Source: Camellia lanceoleosa (lineage: Eukaryota; Streptophyta; Magnoliopsida; Ericales; Theaceae). Taken from it: DNA of 64,000 nucleotides. The stretch spans positions 88,440,131-88,504,130 of the forward strand of contig CM045763.1 in NCBI GenBank assembly GCA_025200525.1, read 5' to 3'. The position numbers and the translations under genes are program-made. Below are positions 32,623 through 44,196 of this stretch, one piece after another. The notes under the pieces were generated by a model, which made no database searches, had not been told where the DNA came from, and saw only the letters and a program-made list of their open reading frames with translations. Position 1 is the first letter of the stretch, and every line of letters begins with the position of its first letter.

Positions 32623-33948
32623 TGTAGCTCGACTTTTCCGCGCCCCCTTTTGGAAGGCGAATAACCCTAAAGTATCGGATTCTCGTAGTTCTGAATCTGA
32701 TCTCACAAGTGCAATCTGAAATAGAAAATCACCAAAAAGTCCCAATTCGACAAATCTTTTTGGAAAATCGATTTTGAATCAAAAAAATGCCAAAAATTAA
32801 CTGCTTTGCCAGCTACAGAGTCGCCACCTAAATATTTTTTGAAAAATTTAGGAAACCCATAACTCGTATCAAAGGTCACATGTCCGTCATCACCAAGATT
32901 GTCTCGGCTCGGGAACTTAGGTACGAGAGGGGAAGGTCATGAATTAAGCACCCCCGCTCAATCATGATATGAACCTTATTTATATTATATGCTCTTGTTT
33001 CGATCATTAGGCTAGCGTTTACTATGTGATACGCACACACACAAGTATAAACTAAATTGCAATAATTAGAACATCTCGATTCATGTTTGTTTGCAAAATC
33101 GTTTCGAATATGTACCACTTGAAAAAGTGATTGCATTATTCCAATTCAAGCAATTAGCCTTCATCCACAGGCATTTAAGAGTTATAGCAATTAAGCATTT
33201 AGCCTCATGGCAAGCATGGTAAACATAGCAACATGAATATGCAATATGCTAAAATGAGTAAAGGCTCACCTAGTACTCCAAGCCAAAAACGGTGATAGAG
33301 TTAGAATAATGCATGATTCTAACTTATGCAATATGCCTAATGCAACACATGCAACATGCAATTTACTAGGCTTGGCTACTAATATGGCATATGAATCAAT
33401 TTGATAGCATGCGGTCTAAGCACGTATTCAAACAATGTTTTACTAACAATGCAAGTTAGAATAATGAATCGAGCCTCAGTGCATGCAATACAAGTGGATG
33501 CAAGCATGAGAAATGCTAAACAAAACATGATGCCCTAAAACTAACCATTATAAGCAGTTAAATAAAAGGGAAAAAGACGTGGGGTTGAAAGACATACACG
33601 TTATTACAACATTGCGCTCTCATGAAGAAAAGTCCAAATGAACTAACTAGCTAACTAATTAAAGCTAAACTAATTATTACAAAACAAATGAAATTAGCTA
33701 AATTACTTAACTAATTATTACAAAACAAATTAGCTAATTAACTAAACTAGCTAATTATTACAACAAATATTTAAACTAAACAAGCTCGATATGTGAGGAA
33801 TGCTCATGCACGTGCTCAGTTTCCACCCAAAAAGGCCACTGTTTTGCTTCCAGAAGGTCTGTGTTGTACAGTAGAACACTTACACTTTTGTCCACCTCCA
33901 GAATAGCTTTGCTCTACACAAAAAACACATTGCTGGATTTTGCATTGG

Positions 33949-34004
33949 TGGCCGGCCGGCCAGGGGTGAGGGCCTACCGGCCATGGAAAGTGGCCTGTTG
34001 GCCA
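33949..34004. repeat. GGCCGGCC motif cluster 2, element I 3' LTR
   Basis: GGCCGGCCGGCCAGG, ACCGGCCATGG and TGTTGGCCAC. On the minus strand it is downstream of the TATA box, in the transcribed part of the LTR. The counterpart in the right LTR is 45540-45575. Confidence 0.85.
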
Positions 34005-35430
34005 CTGTTGCAGGGTTCATCTTGCTGCAATACAGAATAAACAGAGCATGCACAAGGTATTCTCAAGGGTTGTCTGCACAACTCACCCCTCATTATCATA
34101 AACAAATCAAAAGAGGAACAAAACTTGGTCCACAAACCACCAACTCAAGCAATTTTATTGTATGATGGCTTGTGAACCAAAATGTGCAAGTTCAATAAAT
34201 GCAACAAGACAAGACTCAAACCTCCTCCCTTTCATGAATTGATCAAGAGAAGTGGTGACCTTGGAAACTTAAACCATTTCATCACTAATCAGTATGAAAT
34301 GCCTCAAGTTTTCATGTGTTCAATTAATGTCCGATTGAACACAAAACTAATTATTATCTTGCACCATTTTTAGCCTTAATTTTATTACTCCATTTTAGAT
34401 TACCATCAATTCTTTAATAAATTGAATCCAAGTGGTGAATTTAAGTCCTCTAATGGAAAGAAGGCTCAAACCAAGAGTTGCTTTGGGCATGAAGGAGACA
34501 TCATACTATTGGTAATGAACCCCCAAACGGATTAAACCATTAAGCAAGACATCTCAATCTCATGCTTAAACAAACAAGTTGTTTGAAACCACTTTCAAAG
34601 AAAAACAAAAACCAAGAAAGGTGGGAGGTTACAGAGGTGATTAAGAGTGATCACAAGTATGAAAAGCCATAAATAAATGCAATAAACTCAAACAAGATAG
34701 TGTCTAAAGACTAAAACACCAAACTCATGAGGACAATTACACTACAAGCATGCAATACAAAGCTCAAATGCAACAAACAGGTCTCAAACAGTCCTAAAAC
34801 ATGTTGGAATTGAGCTAACAATAGTTAGAAAAATAAGCTGACACATGGAGCATGTTAAGCTAGTAAACAAAGCATAAGGAGGGGAGGCTACCCCGTCCAT
34901 TTTTGGACTTCAAAACATGATTTTAGCCACTGAAATAGCTCTGAAAATTAGTGTTTAAAAGCTCAAAAAAAAAGATAGTGCAAAGGTGGGAAACACAAGG
35001 GAAAATGCCTTGAAAGCAAGGTGCAAAGAATGGTGAACCACCCCTCAACCTTTATTGTCCTTAAACCACAAGTTTCAACCAAAAAATACAGGTTTTAAAG
35101 AGCTTAAAAACAACAAGAAAAGATGGAAAACAAATGGTGTAGAGATGGTACAAAAGCAAGAGATGGTATATCTCTTGAATAGGAATGCTTCTTTGAGTTA
35201 TAAACCACTAATTTCACACTTTCAAGTGATTCAATTGCTCAAATTCAAGCTGAGATCACCTCAACAAGAAGCTCTCTAGGTTTGGTTTAGAGTGTTTAGG
35301 CAAAGGCTGTGCAAGTAGAAAGGAAGAAAGAGAATTATAGAGAGAGAGAGGTGTAAAGAGTGAGGAATTTGCCAAAATTATTTCCACACTCCTAAATGTT
35401 TCTAACCTTAAAACGGTAAGGGAAGGTCAT

Positions 35431-35440
35431 CTATATATAG
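35431..35440 (-). promoter_or_regulatory. Putative TATA box, element I LTR
   Basis: CTATATATAG; the right LTR has CATATATAG at the same place (46999-47007). It lies about 90 bp downstream, on the minus strand, of motif cluster 1. Confidence 0.6.
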
Positions 35441-35530
35441 AAACAGATGAGCCTCGGTCGAAAATATCAAAAAAGGGACAGCTGGAGCTTTGTGGAAACA
35501 GCTGGCAAAAATATCTGGGTTTTACACTAG

Positions 35531-35586
35531 TGGCCGACAGGCTAGCAGTGGTGGCCTGCCATCCACAAATGGTGGCTGCCGGCCAC
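35531..35586. repeat. GGCC motif cluster 1, element I 3' LTR
   Basis: TGGCCGACAGGC, GTGGCCTGCC and GCTGCCGGCCAC, upstream of the minus-strand TATA box. The right LTR counterpart (47098-47175) has GGCCGGCAGGCC and GGCCGAGAGGCC. Confidence 0.85.
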
Positions 35587-36355
35587 AAAAAAATATGCTT
35601 CTAGACCTGACTTCAAATGGGCATATCTCCCTCATCCAAACTTAGTTTTAGGTCATTCTTTAATCTAAATTGAAACCCCAGAAGTCTACTTTTCAATGGC
35701 CTCACATTAAATTCTAAGTGTACTAAGAGATATGCCTATTTTAGTGAAGGTTGCTCATTTCTATCTTAATCGGATGGATGCCTAACTTCAAATAGCTATA
35801 TCTTCCTCATCCGAACTCGGCTTTAGGAAATTATTGAGTCTAAAATGAAGCCCCATAAGTCCACTTTCCAATGGTGGTGGCCTCACAACTAGAGTCCAAG
35901 TGTGCAAAGAGATAGGCCTAATTTAGTGAAGGCTGCTCAATTCTCTCTTAACGGTTTCATGCCCAACTTCTTCCCAAACTAGTTTTCTTCCCTCTCCTCT
36001 AATTTTCTTTGACTCCAAACCTATGAATGAGAGGTTTAAAATATTTTTCAAAGAGTTCACCTCTCTTCCATTTATTTCCACTTTGTCCTTGCTCAATTTA
36101 TCGAAAAGTGTAATTTTTAACAAAATACGAGCCTCAAAACATCGTAGAAACATTTTAAAAAATATTTTGAAGGAGAGGGTTTTAAGGTCTAAAATAGTTT
36201 TAAGCAAAATAGTTTTGGTCCAAAATGGGATGTAAGGTTGGGATTTAGAAGCTCTTCTTGCTGAAGAAATCAAACATTTACACAGCATAACTTTCATCAA
36301 GTGATCAATCAATGGCGCCCAAGTCTTAAGGGCGGTCAAAAATGGGGTGTCTACA

Positions 36356-36370
36356 GTTGCCCCTCTTTGG
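36356..36370 (-). other. Polypurine tract, element I
   Basis: On the minus strand CAAAGAGGGGCAAC directly precedes the 3' LTR start TGTAGACACC. The same tract precedes the left LTR of element II (52209 on). Confidence 0.85.
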
Positions 36371-37749
36371 CAGAACTCAAAGTCATGAAATGACATGAGT
36401 GAATGTCAAAGCCTGAAGATAACCCATTTTGACAAGGCCGTAAGACTTGGGCAAACAAACAAAATGCAGATGTAGTTGGTTGAACCCGAGGGTTGCCTAC
36501 GTATCCCGTTGCAAGAAATCAAACCAGCGTAGTTCAGGGGCAGAATGCAAAATGATACACAATATAATAAAACAATGCAAATGATATGCAGTGCAATGTA
36601 ATAATATAATCAAACCACAAGCAGTTCTTACCACACAAATACCATAAAGGGATAGAGATGCAAAATCAAACTACGTTTTATATAGAAAAGAAGTGGGTAC
36701 AGCGAAACAATGCCTAACACAGGCTAAGTGCCTACACCCTCAATACTGGCATTAGCGCAGCAGGATGCTTACACATAATAAAACCATGTTTCAACCTAAA
36801 AGGGGTGCGAGCACATGCAAAGCTATGTTTTTCGTAGAAAGAGAAAGAGTACAAGTAATTGGGTGGTATGATATAAGTGAGGAATGATCTGCTGAGGAAA
36901 GATCGTGATCCTAAATGCTAAATACAACAAAACAAAGTACAATGCAATGGATGCAGTAAATAAGGCGTAGGCCGAACCACATCTTACTTAGAAAAGGTAT
37001 GGACACAAAACAAACCATGTCTAACACATAAAAGGTGTTGACACCCTCAATACGAGCCTGAGCGCAGCATGGGTACTTACACATGACAGATCCATGTTTC
37101 AACGAGGGAAAGGTGTGGGCACCTACCAAACTAAGCTTAACATAGAAAGGATGCAGGCGATAAAACAGATAGTGTAGTAAATGCATGCAATAAATTCTAT
37201 ATGCAATGTGATAGAAGTACTAGATGTGATGCAATCGATAATAACTATGATGTAGCAGTTGGGAAGTGATGCCTTAGAAAGTACCTTACAGAGGCAATCG
37301 GCAATGACTCACCTTATGCTGCTGGGGATCTTCCTCGCCTTCTTGGCTTTAAGGCTTCTTCCTTTATCTTGCACTTCCAAACCACAGGTACTACTTTTCT
37401 CCCTGGCTATGTTTGCAACTTTCCTTATTATTCAACAGGGTGATAGACTATATTGGTTTAGTATCCAGAATTGAGGCACGTACAAGCTACCTCAACCTAT
37501 GGGGCTACCATACAGATTTCAAGCCGAGGATACACCCCTAGGTATTTAAACCAGACTTTAGTCTTGAAAATCCTGAACCTTTGCATTCTAGGCATCACCA
37601 TTCGAACTCTAGTTTCCACCGTCTCAGTTGATCTTCTGGGAACTCACTACAAACACAGCCAAGTGGCTATACCCGACCACTTAAAGCCATTCGGGCACGA
37701 CAAACACCAAAGGAATTGCACCTTTAGAGGATTTAAGGTCTCCTAAACC

Positions 37750-38035
37750 CGGTGAATACACAAGACAGTGCGGAGGGAAGTGTACAAGATAGTGTTATAT
37801 AGGTGCACAAGACAGTGCGATGCAAGTTGCACAAGACAGTGCGATATGAGTGAATGAGCAGGATAACGCAATACAGGTGCACAAGATAGTGTGATATAAG
37901 TTCACAAGATAGTGCGATGCAAGATGCACAAAATAGTGCGATGTAAGCACACAAGACAGTGTGATACATGGTGCACAAGATAGTGCGATACAAGATGAAT
38001 GCACAAAACAGTGCGATGTAAACTGAAAGATGCGT
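37750..38035. repeat. Minisatellite of element I, about 11 units
   Basis: The unit is about GTGCACAAGACAGTGCGATA plus 2-8 variable bases, period roughly 22-32 bp. Minus-strand ORFs over it (IALSCAP-like, Cys-rich) are translations of the repeat. Confidence 0.92.
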
Positions 38036-39677
38036 GGTATATAGAAACAAATGAACGGTACTCAGAGTAATGCGTCATATACCTTATGAGTGCAGGGAAA
38101 CTTGCCACAACTCATTTGAAGTGTAATACAAAGAGAGGCAACTCGACAAAGCTACGTTAAGCGCAAAACAAAGTCAAAAGCAAGAGCAACCAATCACGCA
38201 ATTCAACTCAACCAAGGTGTAGAAGCATCCAAACATAATCCAAAGCACATGTATTAATCAAATGGAAGATGGCAATCCTAAGAGAGTTTTAAAATGATCG
38301 GAGACAACTTTCGAAAGCTAAATCATATCATAATCAACATGGGGGTAAACTAGCCTAATCCAGGGAAAAGTGCCCAACAAATGGCTCTGAGCAAATGGAG
38401 AGAAAGGTTAGGTTCATGCCCCTTGTTCAAATGATGACCCAATCAGATACACTGAAAATCACCCCTAGTGTCCAGCCACTGGCCACTATTTTCAACATTA
38501 TGCAGGCACATGTAATGGGGATCATCAGATCCTGGAACAGTTGTCAACCAATCAGACTCGTGCTTCTCTTCTGACATATTGAGAACTTACCCCAGTCCCC
38601 TCCAAAGTAGTGGCAGATTCCTCATATACACTTTGCAATGATCATAAACGCGATGCCCCTTGTATGGGCACCCTCAGCTCGTTTATGAATTCCATACTTG
38701 GACTTGTTTTTGAATTTGGAGCAAACATTCGTGTATGGAATTTAGGCAATGCCACTCTATTGAACTTTGAGCGACAAACACACTATGGTGACTCGATGAA
38801 AAGCGTTGACTGAGACAAACACGTTATTGTGACTCAATGAAGAGCACATACTAAAACAATTACTAGGCATGATATAACAGAACTCACAACTGACCCAAAA
38901 GCATAAAAAAGACTCAAGGTAGCTGATCATTCATAATGCCCCTAGTATTACTTATGCTCCCTTTAAAACTCAATTTCGATTCTTGTTTTGCTCAAGATAG
39001 AGATTCTACTGATAAGTTCAAGTATCAAAAATTGCTCCACTTGTTTATTCAAGTTAGTTCTTTCTTACCCAGCGCAAGTATATGATATGCATAGCAGTTG
39101 CTATACATCATGGATTGATGTGAAGCTGACAACGTAAATTGGGCAAGATGGTTGAGTCGAGACGAACAAAATGGATATGGTTGAGACCGAACTTCAGGAT
39201 GAAGTTGCCTACGTATCCCAACAATGGAGATCAGGTCAACGTAGTTCATGGCTAAGGTTCACTTGGGTGTTGACACTCTCCTTTTGCGCTCTAACTTTTG
39301 CCAAAATCACCCTTTCAGGGTTTTTAACCTTGCAGGCTCTATTTATTTGATTTCTCATTTTTCATGCTCTAACTTTTTCCTAGGTCGCCATTTTAGGTTT
39401 TCGGCCTAGCGAGCCTATCAAGGATAGCGTTACAACATTTGCAGTGAATTTGATCAATAGTCATCCTTGCCCTAACACTAGAACTGGCTTTACCTTGATT
39501 TGAGATTGGTTCTTGATTCCCTTATGCATGTCCTCGTCTTTTCATTTGCTCCATTTTTAGAATTGGTTCTTCTTATGGTACTTCCTCGCATTGGCTTTCC
39601 CGAATTCAGACAAAAGTTCCCTTCACCACGGTTAATTGGGCTTCATTCCAGTGGATACCCCTGGATTGGCAGTTGAC

Positions 39678-39765
39678 TTTTTTTCTTTTTCTTTTTTTTT
39701 TTTCCTTTTTTTTTCTTTTCTTTTTTTTTTCTTTTTGGTTTCTTTTATCCATTTCCTTTTGAAGT
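39678..39765. repeat. T/C tract (minus-strand purine tract), element I
   Basis: Almost pure T with C, a minus-strand A/G tract. Element II has a longer one at 56135-56275 in the same context (before TTTGGTTTCTTTTATCCATT). Confidence 0.9.
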
Positions 39766-40699
39766 AATGAAAACACTAGGGGAAGAAATTCTATGATTGT
39801 GAGGTCTGAAAGTCGTCTTGTGATTTGCCAAAATGATCACCAAGGTGAAGAAAAACCCTAGGACAATGTAGAATACCCCGTACAATTTTGAATCTACCTT
39901 TACAAGTTTTGTTGAAGAAACAGCAGAAAAAACAGCTTAAACTTTTGAGATCATGAAGGACTTTGAGCCAGTAAGTCAGAATTTACTCAAACCATTTGGG
40001 GGATCCTTCTCAACACTCGCGCTTATTAACGAATCTCATTCAAAAACAAAAACTCAAAAACAAAGTCAAAGCCCTTTTCTATTCGTAAAAGCTCACACAT
40101 GCATTCACTATAGGCACAATAAAATGATCAGAAACTTGACTCCCACTTTCTTATAAACATGAAAACCTGAGGGTACACGAGAGTGACTCAAAGGAAAAGA
40201 CTTAACTAACGCAACAACGTAAGAAAAGACAAAAAATAAAACTCACAACATAACTATTTGCAAGACATAACTCAAAACAAAATAAGCATTTCTGAGACAA
40301 AAGAGGGTTTCCCTTCTCCAAGTCCATCTATAGAATTTCAAAAACAACTTCAAGTAGCCTACGAGAAGGTCTAGACTTGCCTTCAATTCAGTAATACTAA
40401 CATCCACACCCAGAAGGATTGATTTCTAACTTTCAAATCGGGTCTCACAGATTGAATCTCACAATTACGTTGTACCTACACATCTTCTTGACCAAAAAAA
40501 TTGTTGTTTCACACTGTGCCCCTAGTTTAGAAGGTACTTCCCAAGTGCTTTCGACAATCACCCTAGCTAAGATTGAGATTCATCATTCCAACCACCAGTG
40601 CTGGCATTACTGCTTCATCAAGCTTGAACTCGACCAGATCAAGTAAACTTTGCATCTCTTCAAAGATTTTATTCCTTTTGCTCAAATTAGAACCAGAAG

Positions 40700-43122
40700 A
40701 TTCAGGAATGAACACAATGGGTTAGGCTCATTGGCTAGTATGATGTTGTGGCTAGGGTAATGGTTGGTTGTTGGCAAGTTGTGGATGAGTTTTATGTTAT
40801 AGAGTGGCAATCTATTGCGGTCAGGGAGAGGGTTATTGACAGCTTTGGGATTTTCAGGTGGAGTGATGACCTTCTTGTCAATCAGGTCTTGAATTTTGTG
40901 GTGAAGGCGGAAGCAACGTTCAGTGTGATAACCGTACTGCTAATGGAATGTGCAATATTGGGTAGAGTCATGTGTAAGTGAGAGAGGATTAGGGAGAGGT
41001 CGAGGATTGAGTGGTTTAAGATACCCTTTCCCCATTAGTACCTTTAATGCACAGCTTAGGCTCATATGGAGTTGGGTAAAGGTTCATTTTTTAGAGGAGG
41101 AAGCATTAGGTTTAGAAACATTGGCAAATGGATTGGCGGGTGTTGGTCGAGTATTCATGGGCTTGGGAGTGGAATCAAGATGGGTGTTTTTGGTAAAGTA
41201 TCCATTTCCATTGTTTGCCCCCTGATTCAAAATGCTCTCATCCTGAGTGACAAAAGTGTTATCCACAATCTTTACAACAACTTTAAACACTTGCTTAATG
41301 TCTTAATAGCCCTTTGACCTTTGACCTTCAATATCTTAATAGCCCACCGAAGTTGTGCATAGGGATCAATACTTGTCCCAGCTTTGTTCTTGCCATTTGT
41401 TTCTACTTGGCCAAGGGATTTGGTGGCTATATCGAAGCGAGGCCCATTTGTTGTTGATCTATCATCACCCAGACTTGAGATAGCTTCGGGTTGGCCCTTT
41501 TCAACTGTAGCTCACCCTAAGATTGGAAAGCTTTTTGACAAGAGCAAAACCCCAAATGTTAAATCTATCACTGTTTCTTGAATGTCTTCAATCATTCCTA
41601 ATATCTCAGCAATAGTGGGTTTGGCCATTTGGCGCCCTTGATGTGTTCGAACCGGAGTGGGTACATCCATCATGCATAAGTCCATGCTTTCTGGAATGAA
41701 TACCTCAAGCTTGGGTAAATAGGCTGGGGTGATGTATATACTGGGTTTGAAGGATGGAAGTAGTGTATGGATGAGGTTAAGGTGGGCAAGAGATACTTGG
41801 TCATGGATGGAAAGTAGGTTGGTGGTAACATTGGGGTCTTGAGGTAGGGCTATCGTCTAGTTATCAATGAGATTCTGAACCTCATGACAAAAACGGTAGC
41901 AACGATTGGTACCATGACCGCGCTGCTGATGGTACACACAATATTTGATGGGGTTATGTCTAGCAAAGGGTGGGTCAGGAAGAAGTTGAGGATCAGGGGC
42001 TTTGAGATACCCTTTTTCCATTAGGACTTTTAGTGCGCTGGTTAAGCTCATATGGAGGGGAGTGAAAGTTCTGCCTTGAGCTCGGGTTAGGCCGGCTATT
42101 TATGGGTTGGCATTGGCAAAAGGGTTGGCAGTTTTGGGAGTGGCAACAACGGTATTGATTTCAATGGGTTCAGGAATAGTGCTACCATTAGCATTGGTAC
42201 TCCCGGAAAACACCCTCTTTGTTGGTTCGCTTGTTCTGGGGATAATCCCTCTATTAAATGCACTCTCAATCTAAACCCCCAATTCATGCAAAATTTTCAA
42301 AGTGAATAGTGGAGCAACTGTTAACTTTTGTAACATATCAGGCTCAAGGTTCTGCACCACTATCCGAACTTGGTCCTTCTCAGAAGGTCGATTTGTCATT
42401 TGTGCTGCCTTTGCTCTCCATCTTGCAACAAATTCCACAAAAGGTTCTCCAGGATTCTGGTGGGTTGCTTCAAGCTCTTGAATGGTCATTTCAAGTTGGG
42501 TATTGTAAGAGAACTAATTGACAAACGCCTCAGCCAACTCTTCCCAGTTCTGCTTCACTGTATCCTCCAACTTGGTGTACCAAGTGGCTGCTACACTCGA
42601 CAGGGTTCTTCCATATAGACAGAGTTTCTGAGGCTTAGTCAGACCCATCGGTTTCAAGACATCCAAGAAAAGCCGGATATATACCATATGATCTCCAGAC
42701 CTGTCGAAATGGTCAATGTGTGGCATTTTGAATCTATCTAGAAGCCTTATGGCAGCCTTGGTGTACCCATCCTCAATGTTGGGAATGGAGTTAATTCCTT
42801 GTGCCTTTTTGAACTACTCCTTAAGGTTAACAATTTTTAACGAGATCGAGTCGAGATCATTAATGTCAAGGGGATAAAGCCCCTCATTAGGCAGCACCAA
42901 GGGTCTAAAAACTTGAGTTTGAGCCAATCCTTCTCGGGGATCCGGACCTTGCAAATCTTCAGTTGGTGGAGGTGGATCAAAGTTCGATTGGGGGCCCGAG
43001 ACTGGATGTGTTGTAGATGCCCCAGATGGGTGTTGCATTTCAGTATTGTTCTCATCTTGCATAGCAATTCCCTGGTTTAATGCCACTGTCATGGCGATAA
43101 CTTTTTCTGGACTCTGTGTCAT
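40700..43122 (-). pseudogene. Gag of element I with two zinc-knuckle modules, decayed
   Basis: From ATG 43122 (MTQSPEKVIAMTV) one frame continues to 41857 with only in-frame stops (after NLKE, AFVN, HELGV and others). It shows gag-type blocks MPHIDHFDRSGDHM, WYTKLEDTVKQNWEELA and PFVEFVARWRAKAAQM, then KYCVYHQQRGHGTNRC near 41930, a CCHC-like finger with CHEVQNLID. A second, divergent copy of the finger module lies near 40960 in another frame: YLKPLNPRPLP, then QYCTFH, a stop, QYGYHTERCFRLHHKIQDL. The stretch between them is proline-rich. A protease or RT does not follow. Gag packages element RNA into virus-like particles in related elements; this copy is broken. Confidence 0.8.
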
Positions 43123-44174
43123 CACGGGTCTGCTGTGTTTGGTAATCGAGGAAATGGATGGGTGTAAGCTAAGAGCTGACTAACAAGGATTTTGATCCGG
43201 TTATATTTGATGTATCTGAACTGGATTAGTCTAAAGTGGTTTGACTGGATTGGGATTTTTCAGAATGGATCTTTCGATAGTGGGTAGATCTTTTATGAGT
43301 TAGCCTTTGCGGATCAGATGGACTTGACCTTTGCTAAGTGGGTTTTTTCTGGGATTGGATAAACTGTGATGGGTTGTGGCTTTCGAGGTTGGATTGGGCT
43401 TGGCCTTTGCTGAGTTGGGTATTTCTCTTTCTTTAGCTCAAACAAACCTAGCATTAAGAACAAAATGCCCCATCAGATCAGGATACCGAGTATGCCAATC
43501 AAAGCAAAGCAAAGCAAAGATACAATTTTTTTGGTCCTAATTCTAGTTTTACTAAAAATTCACCCATATCAAACACAAACTCCTAGATTTTGACCCAAAT
43601 TTTGATTCTGATATGACCCTCAAGTTTGAAACGAATCACCTCAAGATGAAGACTCTCCCAGGATTGCATCACACACTTCCAAAGATTTCATATTTTGCAC
43701 AAAAGCATTCAAAACACCCCTATGAGAGGATAGGGTTTCCCTGTCCTATCTTTTGGAGTGATCTACAGCTTTACTATTCAAACTAGTGGTATCACATCAT
43801 CCTGTATATGGGAGAGCATCATGTCCTAGTTTGGAATAGTCTCTATGGCTTTACTAGATGCAGCTAGGCCAAATGGTCAAAGGAGTACCTTAGCAAGACT
43901 ACCTAATATACCTCTCGCATCTAATACTGAGAAGTGAAAGGAGGATCAAACGGTATAGCGATAGTCTAGATCCAAAGGTTGTGTTCCCAACATGGCAGAG
44001 CCCACGACCGGTCAGCCTTTTGGCAAGCCTTTTGGGTGAGCTTCCAGCAAACCGTCCAAGAATAACAAATGGCAAACACAAAGACTTAAGTGCACCAATA
44101 CAAATGAAATACAAAGAACATATAAGTGTAGATAAAATTTCATATCATAAAGTTCAAGTCAAGTTCCCTAAATT
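43123..44174 (-). other. Leader between primer site and gag, element I
   Basis: About 1 kb without coding features (the 5' untranslated leader on the minus strand). Homologous to 59368-60405 of element II. Confidence 0.7.
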
Positions 44175-44191
44175 CCCCAAAAGAGTCACTA
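44175..44191 (-). other. Primer-binding site, element I (degenerate)
   Basis: On the minus strand TAGTGACTCTTTTGGGG follows GTTTC after the LTR. It matches the better preserved TGGCAACTCTACTGGGG of element II with several changes. Tat/Ogre elements use a site of this kind, attributed to tRNA-Arg; that assignment is from general knowledge. Confidence 0.7.
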
Positions 44192-44196
44192 GAAAC

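Larger units (their letters stand above)
32623..36355 (-). mobile_element. 3' LTR of element I (3733 bp)
   Basis: On the minus strand it starts TGTAGACACCCCATTTTTGA and ends AAAAGTCGAGCTACA. It aligns along its length with 44197-47964. One clear difference is the lack of about 25 bp near 32960 that the right copy has (44535-44560). It includes CTAATTATTACAAA repeats at 33655-33770. Confidence 0.92.
36371..40699 (-). other. Non-coding interior of element I
   Basis: About 4.3 kb between gag and the polypurine tract with no recognisable protein. It contains a duplicated segment (two degenerate copies, about 36690-36830 and 37010-37130, sharing CACCCTCAATAC, GCGCAGCA and CCATGTTTCAAC), the GTGCACAAGACAGTGCGATA minisatellite, and a T/C tract at 39678-39765. 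A homologous region in the same order occupies 52224-57000 of element II. Confidence 0.75.

Noticed and set aside
36911..37186. 91-codon minus-strand ORF with TFPSLKHGSVMCKYPCC, repeated at 52653-53051
   Set aside because: Similarity is due to the duplicated non-coding segment shared by the two elements; the frame is not kept between copies over a longer range.
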